In this document: one piece after another, positions 38,066 through 45,909 of the stretch
Layout of the letters: the number at the start of each line of letters is the position of its first letter
Numbering within the stretch: the stretch's first letter is position 1
Assembly (NCBI GenBank): GCA_043797735.1
Contig: JAZDPH010000045.1
Span: 1 to 52,608, forward strand
Length of the DNA: 52,608 nucleotides
Source of the DNA: BS750m-G77 sp043797735
GTDB lineage: Bacteria; Omnitrophota; Gorgyraeia; Gygaellales; Profunditerraquicolaceae
Direction: 5' to 3'
Position numbers and translations under genes: made by a program
Notes under the pieces: generated by a model
Seen by the model: the letters and a program-made list of their open reading frames with translations, nothing else
What the model was told of the DNA's origin: nothing
Databases searched by the model: none

Positions 38066-38959
38066 ATGGGGATTAAACTACAGCAACACTACAGCTATAT
38101 CAGGCGCATATTAATCATTGTATTACTGCTGAATTGGGCGGTAGCGCTGGCCAAAATCATCTACGGCCTGTTAAGCCAATGCACCAGCATGACCGCAGAC
38201 GGATTCCATTCCCTCTCCGACGGCGCCTCCAACATTATCGGCATAGTCGGCATTCATTTCGCCTGCCAGCCAAAAGATAAAGACCATCCTTACGGGCATA
38301 AGAAATACGAGACCCTTTTTTCGCTAATCATCGCGGCCATGCTTTTCATACTGGCCTTTAACCTGGCCAGGCAGGGTATAGAACATCTCTACCGCCCCGT
38401 TGCCCCGCGCATTGATGCGCTAAGTTTCATAATAATGCTCTCCACGATGCTGGTCAACCTGGGGGTAATGCATTACGAACGCGGCAAAGGAAAGGCCCTA
38501 AAAAGCGACATACTCATATCGGACGCGATGCACACTGCCGCCGATATCTTCACTTCGCTATCGGTTATAATATCGCTGGTGGTGATAAAGATGGGGTTCC
38601 CTATAATCGACCCCATTGCTACGATATTAATCTCGATGTTTATTGCCTATGCCGGCTATAATATAATCAAGAGCAGTTCAAGCATACTCTGCGATAGCGC
38701 AGCCATTCTGGATGAGGAAAAGATAGAGGGAATAGTGCTGGGCGTGGGCGGGGTAAGGGCTTGTCACAAGATACGTTCGCGCGGCAGGCCCGATGATATC
38801 CATATTGACCTGCATGTGCAGGTGGATGAAAATATGCACATGGCAGAGGCGCATAAAGTAAGCTACGCGATTGAAGAGCTGATAAAAAAGAATATCCCGG
38901 GGGCTACCGATGTGGTGATACACATGGAGCCGAAGGTGAAGCCGAAGGAAAAAACCTAA
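38066..38959 (+). CDS. Cation diffusion facilitator transporter
   Basis: 297 aa from ATG 38066; the upstream part of the open frame lies before the promoter. The metal site residues are visible: DGFHSLSDGASN in TM2 and ISDAMHTAADIFTS in TM5, followed by a cytoplasmic domain with HKIRSRGRPDDIHIDLHVQVD. It exports divalent metals (Zn, Fe, Mn class) by proton antiport. The end overlaps the convergent lnt gene by 56 nt. Confidence 0.93.
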   Translation: MGIKLQQHYSYIRRILIIVLLLNWAVALAKIIYGLLSQCTSMTADGFHSLSDGASNIIGIVGIHFACQPKDKDHPYGHKKYETLFSLIIAAMLFILAFNLARQGIEHLYRPVAPRIDALSFIIMLSTMLVNLGVMHYERGKGKALKSDILISDAMHTAADIFTSLSVIISLVVIKMGFPIIDPIATILISMFIAYAGYNIIKSSSSILCDSAAILDEEKIEGIVLGVGGVRACHKIRSRGRPDDIHIDLHVQVDENMHMAEAHKVSYAIEELIKKNIPGATDVVIHMEPKVKPKEKT

Positions 38960-40397
38960 CCGTTATGCCGCATAAAATAACAATAATACAGAATAAGATA
39001 AAGATATCCCCGTAGCGCGTATATAAAGTTAAGGGCCCGCTTAAGGCAGGGACCGGCTGCATGCGGTAGCCGGCAACAAAAATCTCTTCCCCCCGCCCAT
39101 CTCTTACCGTAGAAATAATTCTCCCCGAAGGATGAATAAATCCCGATACCCCTGTATTTGCGGCGCGCACTAAAAAGCGGCGGTTCTCTACTGCCCGTAA
39201 TACCGAGGCCTGCAGGTGCTGGTAGGCAGCAGAGGTCTTTTTATACCAGCCGTCATTGGTTATGTTAACCAGAAATCCGGCGCCATTCTTGACGAAACGG
39301 CGGGATATCTCAGGGAATAAATCTTCAAAGCAAATTAATACAGAAAAGTTAATGTCGGATTTGGGATTTTGGATTTTGGATTTATTTTGAATTTTGAATA
39401 CGGTATATGTTTCCCCCCTGCTCATCTCTCCAATAGGCACTACTGCTTCCAGAAACGGCAGGTATCTTCTAAGCGGTATGTATTCCCCAAAAGGCACAAG
39501 GTGGATTTTTTCATACCGTCCCGCCAGTCCCCCCTCTTTTGAAAAAAGCACCGCGCTGTTAAAATAAAGATTATCCCGCCTGGCCACCGCCCCGGCCAAT
39601 ACAGCCACCTTTCTCTGCCGGGCAAACTCCTCAACTGCACTGGAAAAAGCCGGCTCCTCCTCTAAGACCGCCGGCAGGCTTGCCTCCGGCCAAATAATCA
39701 GCTCAGGGCGATCATTTAATGCCCGGCTGGATAAGCTAAGGTAAGTATCAATAATATGGTATTTTACCTGCGGGTCAGGGTCCCACTTTAATTCTTGGGG
39801 GATGTTGGCTTGGATGACGGAAACTCTGGACGAGGGATGATGGACGAGGGATGATGGACGATAAATCTTATAATAACCGTAACTTAGTGCAGCCAGCAAA
39901 ACCACTAACACAATTAAATACTTTTTTCTTTCAGCGATAAACGCATAAACGGCGCGATTAACCATCATTACCAGAAAGGAAACGCCCCATATGCCGGTAA
40001 TATCGGCAAGCTGTATGGCCGGCAGGTTAAGGTATTGCGAATACCCCAAAAGCGCCCAGCCGAAGCCGGTAAATAAGTAAGAGCGGATGAATTCTAAGAG
40101 GACCCATATAGAAGGAATGATAAAAGGATGGACGAGGGATGATGGACGAGGGATGATGGACGAAATAAATAAACCAAAAATTCCGAAATACAGGGCCAGG
40201 TATAATATAAGTAAGATTAATCCCGGCAAGGTAACATGGATTAACCAATAAATTGTCCCGGCCCAGAAGATGCTACCGGTAAGATACGCTAATAAAAAAG
40301 CCTTCGCCTTTGATTTGCCCTTAAGGGCAAAAAAAAGCGGCACAAACCCGAACCAGGCGAATATCCAGAGATTTCCGTTACAATACGGCAGGATCAA
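38904..40397 (-). CDS. lnt: Apolipoprotein N-acyltransferase with three repeat insertions
   Basis: 497 aa from TTG 40397, the first possible start. TM helices precede a nitrilase-fold domain with the triad: Glu in IIWPEASLP, Lys in YEKIHLVPFGEYIP, Cys in VLICFEDLFPE. Repeats are inserted in frame at 40126-40160 (PRPSSLVH), 39829-39862 (RPSSLVHHPSS) and 39358-39399 (KIQNKSKIQNPKSD). The normal N-terminus (TLPLCLLSAVLLILPYC) is open upstream of the TTG in the secA reading frame, but between the secA TGA and the TTG there is no ATG/GTG, only heptamer repeat. The true start or its loss is unclear. Confidence 0.88.
   Translation of the reverse strand: MILPYCNGNLWIFAWFGFVPLFFALKGKSKAKAFLLAYLTGSIFWAGTIYWLIHVTLPGLILLILYLALYFGIFGLFISSIIPRPSSLVHPFIIPSIWVLLEFIRSYLFTGFGWALLGYSQYLNLPAIQLADITGIWGVSFLVMMVNRAVYAFIAERKKYLIVLVVLLAALSYGYYKIYRPSSLVHHPSSRVSVIQANIPQELKWDPDPQVKYHIIDTYLSLSSRALNDRPELIIWPEASLPAVLEEEPAFSSAVEEFARQRKVAVLAGAVARRDNLYFNSAVLFSKEGGLAGRYEKIHLVPFGEYIPLRRYLPFLEAVVPIGEMSRGETYTVFKIQNKSKIQNPKSDINFSVLICFEDLFPEISRRFVKNGAGFLVNITNDGWYKKTSAAYQHLQASVLRAVENRRFLVRAANTGVSGFIHPSGRIISTVRDGRGEEIFVAGYRMQPVPALSGPLTLYTRYGDIFILFCIIVILCGITVRFFPSASPSAPCVSPHR
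39358..39399. repeat. AATCC/GGATT repeat within lnt
   Basis: GGATTTGGGATTTTGG-type units identical in character to the spacer at 2119-2248, translated in frame in a loop of the nitrilase domain just before the catalytic cysteine strand. Confidence 0.75.
39829..39862. repeat. 14-mer repeat (GGACGAGGGATGAT) within lnt, copy 1
   Basis: About two and a half units of GGACGAGGGATGAT, in frame, at the junction of the membrane and nitrilase domains. Nearly identical to 40126-40160. Confidence 0.8.
40126..40160. repeat. 14-mer repeat (GGACGAGGGATGAT) within lnt, copy 2
   Basis: Same units as 39829-39862, in frame, in a loop between TM helices. A related CCCTCGTCCATCCTC piece is in the intergenic gap at 263-290. 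Confidence 0.8.
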
Positions 40398-40454
40398 TAA
40401 AACAGCAGATAATAAACATAGCGGTAAGGTTTTTACTGTGGACTGTGGACTTTT

Positions 40455-43349
40455 TCAACGGCCGCAGCATTTTTTATATTTTTTCCCCGAACCGCAAGGA
40501 CAAGGATCATTTCTGCCGGCTTTGGGCTGGTTGGGCTGGGCTGGCTTGGAAGGGGGCTGTTCAAGGGGGACATCAAATTTGGAGGCTTCCGGATGAATAA
40601 GCTGCTGGGAGGCCGAACTAAAAACTCCTTTAAATTCTTTAGGCCTTGCCGGGCGGAGTTTAAACAGGGCCTCCACTGCCTCCTCTTCTATTGAGCCGAT
40701 CATCTGGGTAAACATATCAAATCCTTCACGTTTATATTCTATCAACGGGTCGCGCTGGCCGTAAGCGCGCAGGCCTATCCCCTCCCTTAAATTATCCATT
40801 GCATAGAGGTGGTCTTTCCATTTGCTGTCAATTATCTGCAGGAAAACCATACATTCCATATGCCGCATCAGGCCCTCGCCGATATCCTTTTCCTTGCTTT
40901 CATAATAATCCCCGAGGATTCCTGCGCAGGCCTCCTCTTTTTCTGCCGTCTTAAAAAAATCCTGCAGCTGGGCATCGCTCATCTCTATGCCGAACTTTAA
41001 CTTTATGGCGCTGTTTAAGCCGACGGTATCCGGCTCCTCCCCCTTCATCGCATCCCCGCTGTGGAACTTTAGCATATCCAGCATAATCTTTGCGGCAATA
41101 CCCAGGACATCCTCTTTTAACGAGGCGCCCTCAAGGACCTCTTTACGCCGGCTGTAAATTATCTCTCTCTGCTTATTCATTACGTTATCATACTCCAGGA
41201 GCTGTTTTCGTATTTCAAAATTATGCTGCTCCACGCGCCTCTGCGCAATCTCAATTGAGCGGGTAACCCAGGGATGCTCTATAACCTGCCCCTCCTCCAG
41301 CCCTAATTTATCCATCAGCCCCACCAGCTTGTCGGAGCCGAATAAGCGCATCAATTCATCCCCCAGTGAAACGTAAAACCTCGAGGAGCCGGGATCCCCC
41401 TGGCGGCCGGAGCGGCCGCGCAGCTGATTATCAATACGGCGGGCCTCGTGGCGCTCGGTCCCCAACACATGCAGGCCGCCAACCCCCACTACTTTATCAT
41501 GCTCTGCCTGCGTTTCCTGCCTGTATTTATCAAATATCTTTTTGTACTCCTGACTGTAGGCGGGCCCCTGCGGATCCAATTTCTCTTTTGCAAGGCTTTT
41601 GGCCATAAATTCCGGGTTACCCCCCAATAAGATATCCGTACCTCTGCCGGCCATGTTAGTGGCGATAGTCACCCCTTTAAACCTTCCTGCCTGGGCGACA
41701 ATCTGAGCCTCCATCTCGTGATATTTTGCGTTAAGCACCTGGTGCGGAATGCCCCGCCTCTTTAACATCTCCGAAAACCGCTCTGACTTACTTATGGAAA
41801 TAGTCCCCACCAAAACCGGCTGGCCGGCATTGTAGAGTTGGGAGATTTCTTCTGTCACCGCATCAAACTTCTCTTTTTCGGTCTTGTAAATCCGGTCGGA
41901 ATAATTACTGCGGATAAGCGGCCTGTTGGTAGGAATCACCACCACATCCAGCTGGTAGATGCTTTTAAATTCATTCGCCTCGGTAAAAGCGGTGCCGGTC
42001 ATCCCGGCCAGCTTCTCATACATCCTGAAGTAATTCTGGAAGGTAACTGTGGCCAGGGTCTGATTTTCCCGCTCTATCCTCATCCCCTCCTTGGACTCCA
42101 CTGCCTGGTGCAGGCCGTCTGACCAGCGCCTGCCGGGCATCATCCTGCCGGTAAATTCATCAACGATAATAACCTCACCGTCCTTTACCACATAATCAAC
42201 ATCCCGCTCAAAGAATTCCTTTGCCCGCAGCGCCTGAATGGTATGATGACGGCATTCAATAGTCTCAATATCGTGCAGGCTCTCAACGCCCCAAAGCTTG
42301 GCGGCCTTTATCTCCCCCTCATCGGTAAGGGCGGCTGTCTGGGTCTTCTCGTCGGCGACATAATCGTAACCCTTAGTCAAATCCTCGCCTTTATATTTGG
42401 CGTCTATCTCCTCCCTTTCGGTAATGCGCCTCCCCTTTAACTGATCCGCCAGCTGCTTGGCGATAGAATATTTCTCCGTTGCCTCCTCTGCGGGCCCGGA
42501 GATGATCAAGGGGGTACGCGCCTCATCAATCAATATAGAATCTACTTCGTCAACTATTGAGTAATAAAAGGGCCTCTGCACAAGATCCTGCAGGCCATAC
42601 TTCATATTATCGCGCAGGTAATCAAAGCCGAATTCATTATTCGTGCCGTAAGTGATATCGCAGAAATAGGCTAGGCGCCGTTCCTGGTCGGACATATCGT
42701 GCTGTATCACCCCCACAGTCAGGCCCAGGAATTCGTAAACCGGCCCCATCCATTCGCGGTCGCGCCGCGCCAGGTAATCATTAACGGTCACAATATGCAC
42801 GCCCTTGCCTAATAAACCGTTAAGGTAGGCCGGCAAGGTAGCAACCAGAGTCTTACCTTCGCCGGTGGCCATCTCGGCAATCCTGCCTTCATGCAGGACA
42901 ACCCCTCCGGCTATCTGCACATCAAAATGCCTTAAGGAGATGGCGCGTTTTGACACCTCCCTTACCACCGCAAATACCTCGGGCAATATATCCTCAAAAA
43001 TTTTATTTCTTGTAAACTTCAATTTCTCTTTGAGCTTTGCTTTTTCTTCCGGAATAGCCGCTTGAGCTATCGCCTCGCCTTGAGCCTGAAGCTGGCTTTC
43101 GTAACTTTTGGCTTTTTCCCGGAGCCGCTCCTTAAACTCCTCTGTCTTGCCGCGCAGCTCTGTATCCGAGAGGCCGGCTATTTTCGGCTCCAGCAAATTA
43201 ACGGCATTGACTATACGGCCTACCTCCACCATCTTATCAATGGAGGGATTAGGCATCTCCGCGTGCAGGGTCATGTTAATCCCGGGGTATTTCCTGCGGA
43301 TAACCTTTTGCTTGCCCTCTAATATTGATTTTTTAATAAATTTTAGCAT
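40455..43349 (-). CDS. secA: Preprotein translocase ATPase SecA
   Basis: 964 aa. ATGEGKTLVATL (Walker A), YSIVDEVDSILIDEARTP (DEAD motif), TNMAGRGTDILLGG (motif V) and RGRSGRQGDPGSSRFYVS (motif VI) are present, with a C-terminal SEC-C zinc motif NDPCPCGSGKKYKKCCG. It drives export through SecYEG. The TGA stop is followed in the same frame by lnt coding sequence with no ATG or GTG start in between. Confidence 0.97.
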   Translation of the reverse strand: MLKFIKKSILEGKQKVIRRKYPGINMTLHAEMPNPSIDKMVEVGRIVNAVNLLEPKIAGLSDTELRGKTEEFKERLREKAKSYESQLQAQGEAIAQAAIPEEKAKLKEKLKFTRNKIFEDILPEVFAVVREVSKRAISLRHFDVQIAGGVVLHEGRIAEMATGEGKTLVATLPAYLNGLLGKGVHIVTVNDYLARRDREWMGPVYEFLGLTVGVIQHDMSDQERRLAYFCDITYGTNNEFGFDYLRDNMKYGLQDLVQRPFYYSIVDEVDSILIDEARTPLIISGPAEEATEKYSIAKQLADQLKGRRITEREEIDAKYKGEDLTKGYDYVADEKTQTAALTDEGEIKAAKLWGVESLHDIETIECRHHTIQALRAKEFFERDVDYVVKDGEVIIVDEFTGRMMPGRRWSDGLHQAVESKEGMRIERENQTLATVTFQNYFRMYEKLAGMTGTAFTEANEFKSIYQLDVVVIPTNRPLIRSNYSDRIYKTEKEKFDAVTEEISQLYNAGQPVLVGTISISKSERFSEMLKRRGIPHQVLNAKYHEMEAQIVAQAGRFKGVTIATNMAGRGTDILLGGNPEFMAKSLAKEKLDPQGPAYSQEYKKIFDKYRQETQAEHDKVVGVGGLHVLGTERHEARRIDNQLRGRSGRQGDPGSSRFYVSLGDELMRLFGSDKLVGLMDKLGLEEGQVIEHPWVTRSIEIAQRRVEQHNFEIRKQLLEYDNVMNKQREIIYSRRKEVLEGASLKEDVLGIAAKIMLDMLKFHSGDAMKGEEPDTVGLNSAIKLKFGIEMSDAQLQDFFKTAEKEEACAGILGDYYESKEKDIGEGLMRHMECMVFLQIIDSKWKDHLYAMDNLREGIGLRAYGQRDPLIEYKREGFDMFTQMIGSIEEEAVEALFKLRPARPKEFKGVFSSASQQLIHPEASKFDVPLEQPPSKPAQPNQPKAGRNDPCPCGSGKKYKKCCGR

Positions 43350-43359
43350 TTTTAAATGC

Positions 43360-43430
43360 CGTAATCCGTAAATGGTAAATCGTAATTTTGTTTAAACTCC
43401 TATTACGATTTACGAATTACGATTTACGAA
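43360..43430. repeat. TTACGATTTACGAA palindromic repeat
   Basis: Alternating TTACGATTTACGAATTACG and complementary AATCGTAA units between secA and prfB, ending at the prfB stop. AT-rich, forming long imperfect hairpins; no gene or promoter visible. Confidence 0.7.
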
Positions 43431-44529
43431 TTACGAAAATTTTGTTTTTAAATACGCCTCAATAAACTCATCCAGCCCGCCGTCCATTACTTTGGCGACG
43501 TCGCCGGTTTCGTAACCGGTGCGGTGGTCCTTGACCATGCTGTAAGGATGAAAAACATAGGAACGAATCTGGCTGCCCCATTCTATTTTTTTCTTCTCTG
43601 TGCCGTGCTTGAGCAGCTGCTCTTCCTGCTTCTGGCTCTCCAGTTCATAAATGCGCGCCCGAAGAATCTTTAAGGCGGTCTGCTTGTTCTGATGCTGTGA
43701 ACGCTCATTCTGGCACTGTGCTGCCAGCCCCGTAGGCATATGGGTAATCCTTACCGCCGAATCCGTAGTATTGACACTCTGGCCCCCTGCGCCCTTTGAA
43801 CGGTATACGTCAATGCGCAGGTCTTTTTCGTCTAATTTTATATCTGCATCAACGCTGTCTATCTCCGGGATTACGTCCACTGAAGCAAAAGAGGTATGCC
43901 GGCGTTTATTGGCATCAAAGGGGGAGATGCGCACCAGCCGGTGCACTCCGCGCTCCGCTTTCAGGTAACCGTAAGCGTATTCCCCTTCAATAAGAACCGT
44001 AACGTTTTTTATCCCTGCCTCTTCGCCGGCAAGCAATTCTATTGTCTTAGTCTGGTAGCCGCGGCTTTCGCAAAAACGCAGATACATCCGCAAAAGCATC
44101 CCTACCCAGTCGCAGCTCTCGGTCCCGCCTGCGCCGGCATTGATGCTTAAGATGGCGCTATTAGCGTCAACCTCCCCTCCCAAAAGAGCCTTGAATTCCA
44201 GTTTCTCCAGATCCCTTGAAAGAAGTTCTGTATCGCCGCTCAAGTCCGCTATTAATTGCCCGTCGGAGGGCTTAAGGATATCGGCCAGCTCTGCCAATTC
44301 CTGATGCCTCCTGAAAGCTGACTGCCAGGGTTCAACAGCGGACTTTAACTGCTTTAATTGCTTCAAGAGCCTTGAGGAATTCTCTGAATTGTCCCAGAAG
44401 CCCGGCTGCGATAATTGCAGGGAAATCTCCTCAATCTCTTTATTTTTTTTATCTACGTCAAAGATAACCTCTTAGGTTATCGAGGATTTTGCGTATTGCC
44501 GAGAGTTTTGATTTTAGCTCGTCTGTCAT
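43431..44529 (-). CDS. prfB: Peptide chain release factor 2, with programmed +1 frameshift
   Basis: Starts at ATG 44529 (AAGGAG 8 nt upstream). The first 23 codons end ...RGYL at an in-frame TGA (44460-44458) in the slippery context CTTTGAC, preceded by AAGAGG-like internal Shine-Dalgarno bases (CTAAGAGGTTAT). A +1 shift gives GAC GTA GAT and joins the main frame, total 365 aa, the standard RF2 length. SPF (RISPFDANKRRHTSF) and GGQ (GAGGQSVNTTDSAVRITH) motifs are present. RF2 reads UGA/UAA; its own level controls the frameshift. A structured leader (44535-44686) precedes it. Confidence 0.97.
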
Positions 44530-44534
44530 TTCTT

Positions 44535-44686
44535 TCTCCTTAATGACCCCCACCGTTTTGATTCGCTTTGATTCGCTTTTGCGAATGCAAAACGAATCAA
44601 AACGAATCAGTGGGGGGAATTAATCCCGAAGCATACGCAGTCCCGTCTTCTAAGGCAAAGCGGCGGGACAAGTGTTTATGCGAGGG
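44535..44686 (-). promoter_or_regulatory. Structured leader shared with rpsT: prfB copy
   Basis: On the minus strand a bulged hairpin (44686-44625; GTCCCG/CGGGAC inner stem, GCATA/TATGC outer) with a TAAACACTT internal loop, then GGGATTAATTCCCCCC and a second hairpin (CGTTTTGATTCG with CGAATCAAAACG, closed by GTGGGGG), ending TCATTAAGGAGA, the prfB RBS. GTGGGGG ends 17 nt before the ATG, exactly as at rpsT. Confidence 0.7.
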
Positions 44687-44707
44687 ATCTCGTGTTATAG
44701 CCTCTAT

Positions 44708-45781
44708 CTAATAGCGCTTAATTCCCTTTAATTCCAGTATAAACTCTTCCCTGTTGTCAGAGAATTTTTCCGCCTCTGCCTGGGAGATCTGTCCGGCCTT
44801 GACCAATTTAACCAGCGATTGATTAAAAGAAACCATGCCGAATATGCCCCCCTCTTCAATGAACTGCGGAATCTCACAGCTTTTATTCTCCCTGATCAGA
44901 CGGCTTATGGTGGGGGTCAACAACATAACTTCATACGCCGGTATGCGCCCCGATTCATCAATGCGGGGCACCAGCCGCAGCGAAATTACCCCTTTCAATA
45001 TGCTGGATAACTGATTCCTGACCTCCTGATGCTGATAAGGCGGAAAAAAGTTAATTGCCCTTTCGATGGTTTGGCTTGTATTTACGGTATGCAGGGTGCT
45101 TAAAACCAAGACCCCTGTTTCCGCGGCGGTGATCGCAGCGGACATCGTATCATGATCCCTGATATTGCCGATAAAAATAACATCGGGGCTCTGCAGGGTA
45201 AACGCGCGCAGGGCTACCGCGTAAGAGGCAACGTCGATACCCAATTCCCTCTGGTTGACAATGCACTTTTTGTCCTTAAAGGTAAACTCTATCGGCTCCT
45301 CCACCGTAAGAATATGCTTTTGCCTGTTGTTATTGATATACTCTATCATACTGGCAATGGTTGTGGATTTACCGCTGCCCATAGTGCCGGTTAAAAGCAC
45401 CAGGCCCCTGGTTTCCATAGAGAGCTTCTTGAGTGTTTCGACGGGAAGGTTGAGTTTTTCAAAAGTCTCTATATCGGAACGAACACTTCTGATGATTAAT
45501 GCGGGCCAGTTCCGCTGTATGAATACGCTGATACGAAAACGGTGCCCCAGTTCCGGCAGGTAAAGCCCGAAGTCAACATCCATGCTCTTCTGAAAAAGGC
45601 CCCTTAAGGCGTCGGTAGTTAACTGCTTCACCGCATCGTTTACTTCGTCAAGGGATATGATCTTTTCATCAACGGAAACAACTTCTCCGTCAATGCGCAT
45701 ACGCACGCTTGCGCCGGCGCGGTAAAACATATCAGAGGCTCCCTTATCCACCATTATCTTCAAATACTTTTTTATATCCAT
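44708..45781 (-). CDS. PilT/PilU-like type IV pilus ATPase with altered Walker B
   Basis: 357 aa from ATG 45781 (GAAGGAGG upstream). Walker A GTMGSGKSTTIASM, Asp box ILTVEEPIEF, and STLHTVN (His box) are present. The Walker B region reads PDVIFIGNIRDHDT where active PilT proteins have GE(M/I)RD, so the catalytic glutamate is Asn. It may be a low-activity or regulatory member. No other pilus gene lies in the window. A two-hairpin leader precedes it. Confidence 0.88.
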   Translation of the reverse strand: MDIKKYLKIMVDKGASDMFYRAGASVRMRIDGEVVSVDEKIISLDEVNDAVKQLTTDALRGLFQKSMDVDFGLYLPELGHRFRISVFIQRNWPALIIRSVRSDIETFEKLNLPVETLKKLSMETRGLVLLTGTMGSGKSTTIASMIEYINNNRQKHILTVEEPIEFTFKDKKCIVNQRELGIDVASYAVALRAFTLQSPDVIFIGNIRDHDTMSAAITAAETGVLVLSTLHTVNTSQTIERAINFFPPYQHQEVRNQLSSILKGVISLRLVPRIDESGRIPAYEVMLLTPTISRLIRENKSCEIPQFIEEGGIFGMVSFNQSLVKLVKAGQISQAEAEKFSDNREEFILELKGIKRY

Positions 45782-45796
45782 CTGTGCCTCCTTCAA

Positions 45797-45900
45797 TGAG
45801 ATCCTTCGTCCGCCACAAATCATGGCGGACTCAGGATAAGTTCGGCCAAACAACTTATGTCGTGCTTTGCACTCCATAAGTTGTGGCCTTACTTACTTAT
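45797..45900 (-). promoter_or_regulatory. Two-hairpin leader (GA/GA element) before the pilT-like gene
   Basis: On the minus strand a long imperfect hairpin (45894-45838; GGCCA, CAACTTATG arms) precedes ATCCT-GA-GTCCGCCA...TGGCGGAC-GA-AGGAT (45837-45801). The element ends 19 nt before the ATG. Compared with 32640-32722, outer ATCCT/AGGAT and GA/GA are identical while both stems differ with pairing kept. Confidence 0.65.
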
Positions 45901-45909
45901 TATACCACT

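Noticed and set aside
44461..44529. prfB as a pseudogene because of the in-frame TGA
   Set aside because: The TGA is in the standard RF2 programmed frameshift context CTTTGAC and all functional motifs follow.
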